From Alisma plantago-aquatica (lineage: Eukaryota > Streptophyta > Magnoliopsida > Alismatales > Alismataceae), in NCBI GenBank assembly GCA_963693085.1, contig OY856409.1, positions 1,534,317,072 to 1,534,381,071 of the forward strand: DNA of 64,000 bases. The letters are read 5' to 3'. Below, one piece after another: positions 1 to 11,399 of the stretch. Position 1 is the stretch's first letter, and the number at the start of each line of letters is the position of its first letter. The translations under genes and the position numbers were made by a program. A model generated the notes under the pieces. It was not told the DNA's origin. It was given only the letters and a program-made list of their open reading frames with translations, and searched no databases.

Positions 1-103
1 TGAGAATAGGTTCTTGATAGATTCCAATTCTAGACATTGATCAGTATTTCACTAACTTTACACTAATAATTTTTTTTGTATTCTCTTTGAAAAATAAATA
101 TAG

Positions 104-2975
104 GAAGAAGGAAGCCACAGAGCAATGGAACTACTTGGACCCCAAAGTCAGGGACGAGTTTGTTACCCAAAGAAAAATAGATGAATTCAAGGTATTAAGC
201 GCCACCACTCCCAATTTAATTAATATTCTTTTTTATGTATTCACCTATTCAAGATTAACCTTTAGTGTTACTAACCAAATCAACATGCTAACTAACTAGG
301 CTAAGAGCGATGCTCAACGAGCAAGGCGTGCAATGAATATACATGACCACACAATGGGTCCAAGAGGATATGCAGGCGTTCGCCAAAGACTACAGGTTGA
401 GTCCTCTACTACTGCTACTCAGGAGACTGCAGAGTCCTCTACTGCTGCTCTCGCACCTCTGCCTCATCATGTTATGTGGATAGCTGGGAGGAAAAACAAG
501 AAGGAAGAGATACCGAAGCCCGCAACCACTGAGGCGGCTGCAAAAATGGTAAAAATCAAACTCTTACAGCAATCTATCGATATTGATTATTGTTATGTTT
601 ACTTATGAATTTTTGTTGATTGTGCTTAGTGAGAGCTGCACGAGCAGAGGAAGGAAGGCAAGTTCATCCCTCAGGGCATAAGGGATGAACTGACAGTTGC
701 TCTGGGTAACCCAGAGCATCCTGGACGTATAAGGGGTGCAGGCGCTGATGTGGGCATCAAAGCATTCTTTGGGCCATCCCAGTGTAAACTTGTCCCAAAA
801 GCGGGACTTTCACAAGCTGAGGTAACTTATTCTTATTTTAGAATGTTATTGTGAAAGGGAATTCAATAATCAGAAACTAGCATATCTTTTATCCATGTAT
901 AGGTAGATTCCTTAATTGAAAAAAGACTCCAGGAAGCATTTCACAAGTGGCAACAGGTGCCTCAGACTTCCAGTCAGATAGTACCCGTGGCGAACCTCTC
1001 TTCTCCTACTCCTCGTACTGTAGATGTTGGGAGTAATCTTATACACCCACCTAGCACGTCCTCTGTAAGTATTTTTATGGCATATATAATAGCTAGTCTG
1101 TTTAAGATGATATGTTTGTGTATATATGCATATAACATTCTCTAATTACGTAAATTTGTAGGGGTTGAAGCCATGACGACTACAAAGTGAAGGATATATC
1201 GTTGCAGATGCATCGGCTTACCCACCCCTTAAAGGGTGCATGTTTCATGGGAGTCCAGTACCAAATGGCATGGTACGTGTGAGCCCCATACGTATACTCA
1301 CTGGCTGGACGGATCTTGCACTGCCTCATGCACACCCAGATGCTGAAACACTTGGTGAGGCAGTAGGCGGAGTGATTCTCTGGCCCGAAGCGGATGTCCT
1401 CTATACTGATATTGTATGATAAATTTTCATTACTTTACTTTGTTAGTGTGTATATATATACGAGTTAATTGATATGAAATTATATATACAGGTCAAAAAG
1501 ACGAGACCCGCTACATCTCGGCCTCCACCTCCTCGACTACCAAGTTGGCTTCCAGGGGACCTACACAACTCGATAGGTCCTAATTGTAGGAGTGTGGTAG
1601 TATGGATCGGCGAACATAATTTAAATTGCCCTACAAATGTTACTATTCTAGAGAATGCTGTAGGTAAATCATATGATAACAATTAATCTATTTATATAAG
1701 TTTAGCATACATATTAATGCATACGTAATAGAAGTTCTGGATACGTATTAATGCAGGTCAAACATTCGAAAACAACATATTTATACAAGATATTTTGGAG
1801 TTGTTTAAGTATGAATGGCTGAACACATCTATGATAGAGCTGTGGATATGGTGAGATTAATTAATGCATACGATAATCTGGTTTATACATCCATATACCT
1901 TGTTTTATATATGACAATCTGGTTTCTTATATATTAATGCATATGTAATACATGTTTTGCAGCCACTTATACAAGACATGTAAAGATTTTGGGTTTTCCC
2001 ATGTAGGATTTTGGTTCCATCTTTGATTAGTCTTGTCGAAAAAACCCTGGTTCAGTTACTTCATACTGCTGTGATGCTTTTGAATATTTTGGTAAAATTG
2101 ATAAGACGGTGATAATAGCTCCATTCAATGTCGAGTAAGTTTACTTTGCTTGTAGTTTGGACTTAAGCAAATTACATTTTTATTGCGGATATTGAGTTAT
2201 TAATTTTGTACTTTCTTACCTATAGTTCTAAGCATTGGGAGTTATTAGTTATTGTCCCCAAGACATTCACTGTCTATTATCTAGATCATGTGGGGAGTGA
2301 GTTGGATGTATTTGGATATACAATTAAAAGGCAATTATTCTCGTGAGAAATATTTTATGTTTTTATATCTGTTAACACATGTTACTGCATTACTATTTAA
2401 TTATGAAATTTAATGTGTTACATTAACATATATATAGGGCTTTACAAGAGTACAAAAAAGCTGTAGGAAAGGTCCCCAGGAAAAAACATCTGCAGCTCAT
2501 TTGGAAGAATGTGAAAGTAATTTCCTGACTCCAATGTATATATTATTTACGTGAAGTGTGCTTATTTGTATTTTTGAATATTTTGTATGTTTCAAATTTA
2601 TAGCGTGCTACACAAGACAACGGTTGGGCATGTGCCTACTATGTGATGCGATTTATGGACCTAATCATCAAACATGTTGTATTGGAAATCGATAAGATAC
2701 AACAGGTATTATACATAGTCTCGTTTGATAATATGAAATATATGAATCTTATTATATATTATTATAATTATGTAAGTACGTCATTCTCTTTGTAGGTCTT
2801 TAAAACTGAGGACTTCAACACAGGTACAAAGCATTTCGACGTACATGCTCCCTATACGAGAGATGAATTAGATGTTGTAAGAGAAGATTGGGCAAAAGCC
2901 TTGCAAAGAGTGGGAATTTTTCAAAATGATTTTGATGACAATGATGATAATGATGACAATGATGATGATGAATAA
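104..2975 (+). pseudogene. CACTA second gene: Transposase_24-DUF8039-Ulp1 protease, decayed
   Basis: Multi-exon gene remnant. Exons can be followed by family similarity and GT/AG borders: 104-191 and 300-548 (Transposase_24 core, with WIAGRKNKK and PATTEAAAKM), about 636-821 (ELTVALGNPEHPGR), 903-1061, then about 1160-1420 (DUF8039-like, with LGEAVGGVILWPEADV), a proline-rich linker near 1492, and a C-terminal Ulp1-like (C48, SUMO-protease type) domain at about 1965-2975. Visible protease residues are His in KHWELLV (about 2233), Asp in YYLDH (about 2280) and Gln/Cys in QDNGWACAYY (about 2613-2640). The C-terminus is an Asp/Asn tail ending at TAA 2973-2975. A TGA interrupts the DUF8039 start (after GLKP), and the segment at about 1965-2080 needs a frame change, so it is a pseudogene. 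The 5' exons lie before the window. In plants this protein accompanies TNP2; its role in transposition is not settled. Confidence 0.75.
2931..2972 (+). repeat. GATGA(C/T)AAT microsatellite encoding an acidic tail
   Basis: Short GAT/AAT-rich tandem repeat that extends the C-terminus of the Ulp1-like protein with alternating Asp and Asn. The homologous ends in CACTA-2 and CACTA-3 are shorter (few acidic residues after NWDVD), so the repeat expanded in this copy. Confidence 0.7.
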
Positions 2976-3259
2976 AGAATAACTTTGTTCTCATAATTAA
3001 TTTTGTGTGAATGTGAATGAATTTTTATGAATTGTCATATATGTGTGTGAAAATCATCTTCTACATGTGTCTGAATGTGAAAAGAGATAAAATAAATGGA
3101 ACTATAGGTTGCTAATGGTTTCTACATGCGTGTGATGCAAAAATAATATGAATTAAATTTCTTATACATGAGTGTGAATCACATATATAATAATTTGTCT
3201 GTCATGTTAATTTTGCAGGTTTGTAGCCTGTTGTTGGCTGATATCAATGGATGTCATAA

Positions 3260-3289
3260 AACCTGTAGTTCATAACTGAACTGTAGGTT
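3260..3289. other. Conserved 30-bp hairpin downstream of the Ulp1 stop (CACTA-1)
   Basis: Inverted repeat of 13-base arms around a 4-base loop, AACCTGTAGTTCA / TGAACTGTAGGTT, with two imperfect pairs. The same hairpin sits at the same place in CACTA-2 (about 6179-6211) and perfectly paired in CACTA-3 (54917-54946), each time next to a conserved GCGACCAGCCACAGCAGG block. It could be an RNA 3'-end structure or a transposase-recognition site; the sequence does not decide. Confidence 0.7.
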
Positions 3290-3344
3290 TCTCATCATGC
3301 GACCAGCCACAGCAGGTCTGCAGACTGATAGAAAAAAAATCAAA

Positions 3345-3827
3345 TCATAGGCGTCGGTTAATTGTATAAAACCGACGTCATACTGTTATAGTGTCGGTTT
3401 CCTTACTAGTACCGACGTCGATTTCTCTACACCACAGCCGTGCTGGCCAGCACGGCCGTGTCAGCGGACCAGACATAAAATACGTATCGAATATCTGTAG
3501 AAAATTGACGATATACGGATACAATGTCGGTTTCCATACTAGTAACCGACGTCGATTTCCCTAATGAGGCCAGACACCACGACCGTGCTGGCCAGCACGA
3601 CCGTGTAAGCGGGTGATTCAGTGTCAGTTTCCTAGCTGATAACTGACGCCTATACCCCCTGCTGGCACGTTTTCGGCACATTTCGGTGGCACGCGAAGGG
3701 TTGTGGCGTCGGTTTGAAAATCGACGTGTAAAGGTTGGGCTTTTAGTGGCGCCCACATAGGTGTCGCTTAGAAACTGACACTAAAGGCTTTAAATAACTA
3801 ACACTAAAGGCCCGTTATGTACTAGTG
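3345..3827. repeat. CACTA-1 3' subterminal repeats and terminal inverted repeat
   Basis: Repeated units of the form GTCGGTTN(8-15)AACCGACG in both orientations (for example near 3351, 3390, 3525, 3625, 3705), finishing in the terminus GTACTAGTG. In En/Spm elements such subterminal motifs bind the element-encoded protein. The inner part also contains two copies of a GCTGGCCAGCACG motif (about 3439 and 3588), itself a short palindrome (GCTGGCCAGC). Confidence 0.75.
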
Positions 3828-5755
3828 GAAGCAGTTGATAAGACACTCCATGAAGCAATGAGCAAGTGGCAGGCATCTCTGACTGCCACTCAGACAGTAC
3901 CTATGGCGTCCCGCTCTACTCCTACTGCAGAGGTTGGGAGTAATCCTGTAGACCCACCACCTAGCACATCCACTGTAAGTATTTTTATAGCATAGTAGCT
4001 AGTCTTTTCAATATGATATGTTTTCAAGATGATATGTATATATGTATATAACATTCTTTACGTAAATTTGTAGGGGTTTACGCCATGTCGTCTAAAAAGT
4101 AACGAATACGTCATTGCAGAGGCGTCGGCTTGCCCATCCCTTCCAAGGAAAATGTTTCATGGGTCTCCATTACTAGGTGGTTGGGTTCATGTGAGCCCAC
4201 TACGTATATTTCCCAATTGGATTGATCTTCTATTGCCATATGCCCACCCAGATTGTGAAACACTTGGTGAGGCAGAAGGCGGAGTGATATTGTGGCCCAA
4301 AGCAGATATCGCCCATACTAAAATTGTATGGTAAATTTACATCACGTTAAATTGTTAGTGTGTATATATGAGGTCAATTGATCTGAAATTATATATACAT
4401 GTTAAAACAAAGACACCCAGAGCATCTAGGCCTCCACCTCCACCTCCTACTTTACCAAGTTGGGTTCCACAAGACCTACCTACCATGTTAGGTCCTAATT
4501 GTAGGGGTATGGCAGTATAGTTAGGCGAACATGATATAAATTTCCCTATAAATGTTTCTATAGATGCGGATGCTGCAGGTCAATCATACGAAAACAAACT
4601 ATTTATACAAGATATTTTGGAGTTGTTTCTCTATGATTGGATGAATACATCTATGATAGAGCTATAGATAAGATGAGATATTGTTTATATATCCATATAC
4701 CTTGTGTAGGATCCAGTGATCTGGTTTCTTATATATTAATGCATACGTAATACATGTTTTGCAGCTACTTAGACAAGATATGTGCAAATTTTTCATTTGA
4801 ACATGTAGGATTTTTGATTCCATCTTTGATTAGACTAGTAGCTAAAGACCCTTCGTCAGTTCAACAATACTGTTGTGATGCTTTTACAAATTTTGGTTAA
4901 AATAAGAAGACGGTGATAATAGTCTCCATTCAATGTGGAGTAAGTTTACTTTGCTTATAATTTGGACTTAAGAAAATGACATTTTTATTGTGGATTTCGA
5001 GTTATTAATTTTTAACTTTTTTACCTCTAGGGGTACGCATTGGGAGTTATTAGTTATTGTCCCCGAGATGTTCACTGTCTATTATCTAGATCCTAAGGGG
5101 ACTAAATTGAATCCAAAATATGGACATGCAATGAAAATGGCATTATTCCGGTAAGAAATATTTTACTTTTATATATGTTAACATATGTTATTACATTACT
5201 ATTTAATTAGACAATTTAATGTGTTACATTAACATGTAGGGGTTTACATGAATTCAAAAAGGTTGGAGGAAAGGTCCCCAGGAAAAAGAACCAGCCAATA
5301 ATTTGGGAGAACGTGGAAGTAAGTTCCCGACTCCAATGTATATATTATTTATGTGAACTGTGCTTAGTTGTATTTTTTTAATATTTTGTATGTTTTAATT
5401 TATAGTGTGCTACAAAAGACAATGGTTGGGCATGTGCATACTATGTGATGCGATTTATGCACATGATTATCAAATATGCCGATGTGGACATCGATACCAT
5501 ACATGAGATATTATATATAGTCTCATTAGATAATATAAAATATATCAATCTTATTTATATATTATTAATTATATATATACTTCATTTTCTTTGCAGGTGT
5601 TTAAAACTGACCCCACTACAGGTAAGGCCTTATCAGATGTACATACTTCCTATACGATGGAAGAACTAAATGATGTAAGAGAAGAATGGGCAAAAGCCAT
5701 ATAAGTAGTGGGGGTTTTAAAATATAATTGGGATGTTGATAGCGATAATGACTAA
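3828..5755 (+). pseudogene. CACTA-2 DUF8039-Ulp1 gene remnant
   Basis: Homologue of the CACTA-1 gene, beginning mid-exon where CACTA-1 was inserted. The DUF8039-like exon (about 4074-4331) is open here and keeps CRLKSNEYVIAEA and LGEAEGGVILWPK; at this point CACTA-1 has a stop. The Ulp1-like domain follows: YLDKICANFSFEHVGF (about 4768), HWELLVIVPE with the catalytic His (about 5036), YYLDPKG with the Asp (about 5080), KVPRKKNQPIIWENV (about 5270) and DNGWACAYYVM with the nucleophile Cys (about 5420). The oxyanion Gln seen in the other copies reads Lys here (ATKDNGW). Stops occur after DAFTNFG (about 4898) and after EWAKAI (about 5701), so the gene is dead. It ends at 5753-5755. Confidence 0.72.
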
Positions 5756-5799
5756 AGAATGATATTTTGTAAATCAATTTTTCTGAATTGTCATATCTG

Positions 5800-6120
5800 T
5801 GAATGTTTCTACATGTCTGAATATTTCTACATGTGTTTGAATGTTTATACATGTGTGAATGTGAAAATGAATGGAACTGCAGGTTGCTACATGAATGTTT
5901 CTACATGTGTCTAAATGTTTCTACATGTGTGAATGTGAAAATGAAAGGAACTGCAGGTTGCTACATGAACTTTCTACATGTGTCTGAATGTTTCTGCATG
6001 TGTGAATGTGAAAATGAAAGGAACTACAGGTTGCTACATGAATCTTTCTACATGTGTCTGAATGTTTCTACATGTGTGAAAATTGAATGGAACTGCATGC
6101 TGCTAAATGTGTGAAAATGA
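5800..6120 (+). repeat. Minisatellite of about 65 bp in the CACTA-2 3' region
   Basis: About four tandem units built from GAATGTTTCTACATGTGTGAA, GTGAAAATGAA and GGAACTGCAGGTTGCTACATGAA-type segments (starts near 5835, 5895, 5957, 6025). CACTA-1 has roughly one unit in the same place (about 3005-3130) and CACTA-3 a few degenerate ones (about 55010-55200). The open frame across the array is a by-product of the repeat and I do not call it a gene. Confidence 0.8.
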
Positions 6121-6178
6121 ATCTTGTTAAATTTGTAGGTTTGTGGCCTGTTGTTGGATGATATCAATGGATGTCGTA

Positions 6179-6211
6179 AACCTATAGTTCAGTTCCACTG
6201 AATTACAGGTT
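6179..6211. other. Conserved hairpin downstream of the Ulp1 stop (CACTA-2)
   Basis: AACCTATAGTTCAGTT...ACTGAATTACAGGTT, the degenerate counterpart of the hairpins at 3260-3289 and 54917-54946, followed by the same CGACCAGCCACAGCAGG block. Confidence 0.55.
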
Positions 6212-6269
6212 TCTACATCTTGCGACCAGCCACAGCAGGCCTGCAAACTGATAAGAAAAAAAATCAAAA

Positions 6270-6722
6270 CATAGGCGTCAGTTATTAGTCGAAAATCGAC
6301 AACAAAGGCTTACACCGTCGGTTAATAGCAAGAAACCACCATCTCATATGTCCAGACAACACGGCCATGTTGGGTAGCACGAACGTGGAGGTAGGTGATA
6401 TGGCTTAAGTTATTACTAAGAAACGGTGTCCTAGATGGTGCCCTTTTATGGCGTGAAGGGTTTGGGTGTCAGTTTCCCTACTAATAACCCACGCCTATAG
6501 TGCCCCTGTTGGTGCCCTTTTTGTGGCGTGAAGGGTTCGGGCATTAGTTTCCCCACTAATAACTGACACCTATAGTGACCATGATGGCGTGTTTTGGGGG
6601 GTGTGAAGGGTTTTGGCGTAGGTTTTCAAACCGATGCCTAAGGGTTCACATTTTAGTGTCACTTTTTAACTGTCTCTAAAGGCCTTAAATAACCGACACC
6701 AAAGGCCGGTTCTGTAGTAGTG
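6270..6722. repeat. CACTA-2 3' subterminal repeats and terminus
   Basis: GTCGGTTA/TAACCGAC-type motifs, partly decayed by C-to-T changes, with a direct duplication of GGCGTGAAGGGTT-containing blocks (about 6455, 6520, 6598). Ends in AAAGGCCGGTTCTGTAGTAGTG at 6722. Confidence 0.7.
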
Positions 6723-9700
6723 GTATTTGGGAATGGTTTGTAGAAAGGTTGTAAAGTATGCTACCACCTAAATTTTTCAAGCACTATATATAAATAACTC
6801 AATTTATAAAGGTTAGTGACTAAATGGAAAAGTTGGTAAAAATCTATGGCATGCACCATATCTCCTAAGAACTCGATTTTATCTAGTGTTTTAATTTCTA
6901 CAAGATGAGCTAAATGACCCTGAATTTGGAGGGATTTGGCCCATAGGAGAACTAAGAAACATTGTAATGCAAAGCATGGTAACCTTTGTCACTATATAAC
7001 CATTCCATAAGCTTTTGTGTGTTCCATAATACTTTAGAGAAGGATCTATATCCCCTCTTTTTCCCTCAAACATCCTCCCCTTTACTCAATCTACTCACCA
7101 ATAACTAGTTTTGGGGTCACCACAGTCACATTAGAAAATTTGTTACCACTCTAGTTTTGATGTGGCCCCTAATAAGTTGCTTTTACTCCCAATGAGTGAC
7201 ATCATGGTCTCAATTTTTCACCCTCTTTTCATCTAATTACTACCTTCGCTAGCAAATTGACAAGAGGATCTGGCAGGGAGACACAAACTGTCGTTGAGGT
7301 TTGGGATGTCTCAGACAAGATGATCTTTTAGGAGTGTCAAAAAATCTATTTTAGGTCGGTTCAATCAAGAAAGCATTTGTGTGAAACCAAAACTATGCAA
7401 AGAATAAGTGATTCATAATTGTATAATTTAAACATACATATGAACTCTATATATCAATGTCAACCTTACAATCAAACATATATCCTATATTCTTCTATAA
7501 CTATTCATATTGTATTTTGATATACTTATCCAACTCTTTTTCTACTATCAAGCGACTCTTGGTGGTCTAGGTATAATAGGAGCATGGTTTAACGTATCTC
7601 ATGATTCTCGATCTTATTTAAAGGTAGTAAAGTCACTAACTAGAATTACAGAGGCATGGGTATACTAGAAGGGGTCGGTCCTACACCCGGGTCAGTTTTT
7701 TCTGAATGAAAGAATCCATAAAAGGTTAATAGATAAATAGTTATCTTTATAAATATATTATACATTATCATTATTTTATCTTAAAGATATTTTTTAAGTT
7801 TGAGTTGAAGCATGTATAGATCATGATCTAGATCTTGGATTATTTTTTTTTGAAGAAAAAAAACTGACTTTTTAAATTTAGACATAAACTCCAAAAGTTA
7901 GGATTTCCCAAATTGACAAGTTCAAAATGCAATTTGTTTTTCCAATCTCAGACCACGTGATACTCACAAATTAGGGTCAAAATTTTGACAACCCTAGTTT
8001 CCTTAAACCATGAGATGTGGGACTAATTATTCCACTCATATTTGTAGCCATCATCATTGCCATGTGTGAAGGAGAAGGAATCAAGATCATTGCCATGTGT
8101 GAAGGAGAAGGAATCAAGTGTTGTCAAGCATATGTAGATGTACTTTGTCTTTCCATATCAATAGAGAAAGTATGGAATGAATCTATAACATTTGTGGCAT
8201 CACTTGTTAATTTTCATTGTTGGATAAGTAGACCGATAGCAAGGGTTAATCGAATATTCCTATTGTTTATAGAAAATGGAGAACATATAGAAGAACATAG
8301 GAGAGTGAGATAGAATATAAGGAAGTTACCCATTCTCTTAGAATGTCTTAATCCTTGTAGCTATCGAAACTACTTTTCTATGAATATCATGGAAAATAGG
8401 TTGTCATATATATAAAAATACAATACAAATTCAAAGTTTTTGGAAAAGTCATACTATGCAAATTTTTAATAGTAACTACATACCAAACTCATCTATCTAG
8501 GAGTGAAAACTCTTAGATCGCTACACAATATTTGCAAGCTAAAATCATCCCTTTCACATAAAACATTTAGATCTATATCGTTTGATCTTAAAAACTAGTG
8601 AAATTAGAAACATAGGCTCCTTGCAACTGTAGATGTTTGGAAAAAGGATAAAGAGGTCTATAAAACAATCCTAATCACTTGAAATTATCATTTCATGTTG
8701 AAAGTTCCTCTTTTATCAATATTACAATAAATAAATACTCCTCATTTTTAATTTACCAAAATGTTGTACTTATTGAAAATCATAGTCCCTAAATTATAAT
8801 AAATCAAAAAATCATACTTCGATAAGAAATTTTGATTGTTCCTCTCGATGTTAATATTGATGATTGTGTTTTATCATACTTAAGATATAATATCTGACCC
8901 ATTAAGTGAATACTTTTTATATTTACTAGAATATTATCTTTTGATGATTGTATATGAGGATTTTATAATGAACACATAATATAAAACATGTATTTGCATC
9001 CAGGAATTTAATGATGGAATATCTCTAATTGAGGCCCACCATATAATAGAAAAGAATAATTGCAGTCACCTTAATAGAATGGAAGATAAGGGTTCACGAG
9101 AACCACATATGCAAGAACGAGACTCTAGATTGACACGATATTGTTAGGCCAATGTATGATGAACGAAATACTTGAAATTTTTTGTCCTTGTAGTTGTGTT
9201 TAGGAAAATTTTGTTGTCTTACATTACTAGTTTTCAACCATATTAATACATCACGTCTAAATACTTTATGTCACATATACCAGCACAATCCTATTGGCCC
9301 TTTAAATGATATAAAAAATATAGAACCGTGCTTGTAGGTTTGGTACTATCTAATATTTTGTCTATGGTTGTCTTGTCTACTTTTCTAGTCTTACTTTTCC
9401 CTTCTCATATTTTATGTGTTATGCATTAGGTTTTATTCCTCTTATGTAGTTTCCATTCATTTTCATATAGGCTATGTGATATATATCAAACTGTGTTGGC
9501 TCTTTCCCTTCTTTAGTGGAGTGTCGGGTAGATGTTTTTTACATATTTACTATTTTATATGGGTCTCTTTCAATGCCCTTTATGTTCATATTAATGATTA
9601 ACTACATAAGTATAAGTAGATGGAAAAATACTAAGTATAGTTTAGGAGTGAACTAAGTAATTGTCTATACAAAAGTAGATCTACTGAGATTTTGGCTTAA

Positions 9701-10478
9701 TATATCCCAACTACTTTTAGTGTATGAGGCTCCCCGAGGGGTTTTAAAATGTTATTTGCCCAATTATAAGCCATATTCTAAGTTTGAACTACTAATAACT
9801 CCTAGAAGGATCCAAGTCCTTACACATATTTCTCAACTATGATAAAATCATCTCTAAAGTAAGAGCCTTCTATATAGCTTGATTGGGCCCTTTATTATGT
9901 CTATTCAGCAAAAGTATAATTTCTCATGTTTAGTGTTAAATAGACCTAATACAATAAAAGCTAAATATTTTCCTTGATTTGATTAATGTTGACCATATGT
10001 CTACAGAATATGGTAATCAACCTACTTGTGTAGACTAAAGGAAATTGGAATATAACTTAAGAAGCCTAGAGATTGGAGCCAAAGTCCTAAATAAGACTAC
10101 ATGTCTTCTATGGTGTGAAAACATGAGGGAATCTCATCATGGATGTGATATAGGAAAAATGAGATCTGTGAAGAAAAATTCATCACTATGTTTATGTTGG
10201 AGAACATATAAACCTATTGGGAATCCAAAAAAAAAACTAAAAGATAGTAACCATCCATTATTTGAGATCTTGATAAGTCACTAGGTCAAATATTGAGAAG
10301 GTTTAAGGCATCATTGTGTGCCCTTTCAATCATTATTGTCTATTCTAAGAAGGAAAGAGAATCATGAACTGAAAAAGCATGTAAGTGAGGGAATATAGAT
10401 GTAAAATTCTTACATGACCATTGTATACACAAGATGGGGGTTAGAATAGATGAGAAAATATAGGAATCATTTATCTTA
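6723..10478. other. Unassigned AT-rich interval
   Basis: About 3.75 kb between two CACTA elements. I find no recognisable domain, LTR ends or terminal repeats. Open frames are short (the longest plus-strand one, 8017-8313, about 98 codons, owes part of its length to a tandem duplication). The region around 9720-10330 has scattered readable frames that look like decayed coding DNA, but no motif I can name. Confidence 0.6.
8054..8119 (+). repeat. Perfect 33-bp tandem duplication
   Basis: Two adjacent near-identical 33-bp units starting ATCATTGCCATGTGTGAAGG. The length is a multiple of three, so it repeats IIAMCEGEGIK in the overlapping short open frame. No function recognised. Confidence 0.85.
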
Positions 10479-11160
10479 TACTAGTATAGGAATGGTCTGT
10501 AGCGTCAGTTTTTTTAAGCATGTAGAGTTACTTTATAACTGGCCCCTAAGTGACCTTTGCTATAGAATTTGCTCTATAGCGTCGGTTTTTTTGACCAAAG
10601 AAAATCGACCTTACAGAGTAAACATCGACGCAAGAGGTTGTAAAAAATCTGACCCAAGTAAGAAAGAAGAGCCTGTAAGGTTGGTTATTCAAAAAATGCC
10701 AACCCTGTACACTATCTCGGTCGAGAAATATTTCGACCGAGATTATTTCAAGTGAGAAAAAAGAGCCTCTAAGGTCGGTTATTCTAAAAAAACTGACCCT
10801 ATAAACTCTCTCGGTCGAAAAATATTTCGACCGAGATTATTTCAAGCGAGAAAGAAGAGACTGTAAGGTCAGTTATTCCAAAAAAAGCCGACCTTTTAAA
10901 CTATCTCAGTCGAGAAATATATTGACCGATATTATTTCGGTTGAGAAAATTTTCGATTGAAATGATTTTGGTCGATAAAATTGTTGACCGAGGAGTGTAC
11001 ACTGAAGTGGTTATTCAATCTTTAGGGTCGGTTTTTTTTTATAAATAACTGACCTCATAGAGAACCTATTAGGTTGGTTATTTAGTAAATCTGACGCTAG
11101 AAGGTCTAAGACCTCTAGGGTCGGTTATTTAAAAAAAAACCGATGCTAAAGTTATGATTT
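10479..11160. repeat. CACTA-A 3' subterminal array
   Basis: Units of about 100 bp (near 10655, 10758, 10855) each holding a GGTCGGTTATT...AACCGACC-type pair and a palindrome TCGGTCGAGAAATATTTCGACCGA. The same two motif types fill the opposite end of the element (18030-19619), as expected for protein-binding subterminal repeats. Confidence 0.8.
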
Positions 11161-11399
11161 TTTTTAAGTTTCTACAAAAACAGAAATAGAATAGAAGAAC
11201 AAGAAGATTCATATATTTTCAGAGAGGGGAGCATTGATGCTCAACTATCACCATTCAAAACCACACATTCATAACAAAAATGATTCATAAACACATCATA
11301 ATTTACAAAATGATAGATAGAAAGTCTAAGATGATATTAAAATGTCAGATACAAAAGTAAATATGAAAAGTACTAAAACCACATACACAAATGGAGCTG

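Larger units (their letters stand above)
1..3827 (+). mobile_element. CACTA-1: 3' part of a CACTA (En/Spm) DNA transposon
   Basis: The element enters from the left window edge, so its 5' end and TNP2 gene are not seen. It carries a Transposase_24-DUF8039-Ulp1 gene on the plus strand, then a 3' subterminal region of short GTCGGTT/AACCGAC repeats, and it ends at 3827 with GTACTAGTG, the complement of CACTAGTAC. The reverse-complement terminus CACTAGTACATAACGGGCC matches the terminus of CACTA-3 (54488) over most of its length, so these are one family. The base after 3827 resumes in the middle of a second copy of the same gene, showing that CACTA-1 is nested in CACTA-2. CACTA transposons make 3-bp target duplications; the right flank reads GAA, and the left flank lies outside the window. 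Confidence 0.85.
3828..6722 (+). mobile_element. CACTA-2: 3' part, interrupted by CACTA-1
   Basis: Sequence resumes at 3828 within the coding region homologous to 903-1061 of CACTA-1 (shared features: the KW(Q) linker, AEVGSNPVDPPPSTS-like segment) and runs through DUF8039 and Ulp1 to a 3' end at 6722. The end reads GTAGTAGTG, so the terminus is CACTACTACAGAACCGGCC, related to but distinct from CACTA-1. The 5' part should lie left of the window, beyond CACTA-1. It must be the older of the two copies, because CACTA-1 sits inside it. Confidence 0.82.

Noticed and set aside
5833..6114. Frame with repeated MFECLYMCECENEWNC-like peptide (Cys-rich)
   Set aside because: Translation of the 65-bp minisatellite; the resemblance to a small Cys-rich secreted protein is accidental.
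8017..8313. 98-codon plus-strand frame with repeated IIAMCEGEGIK
   Set aside because: Lengthened by a 33-bp tandem duplication; no similarity I recognise and no promoter context.
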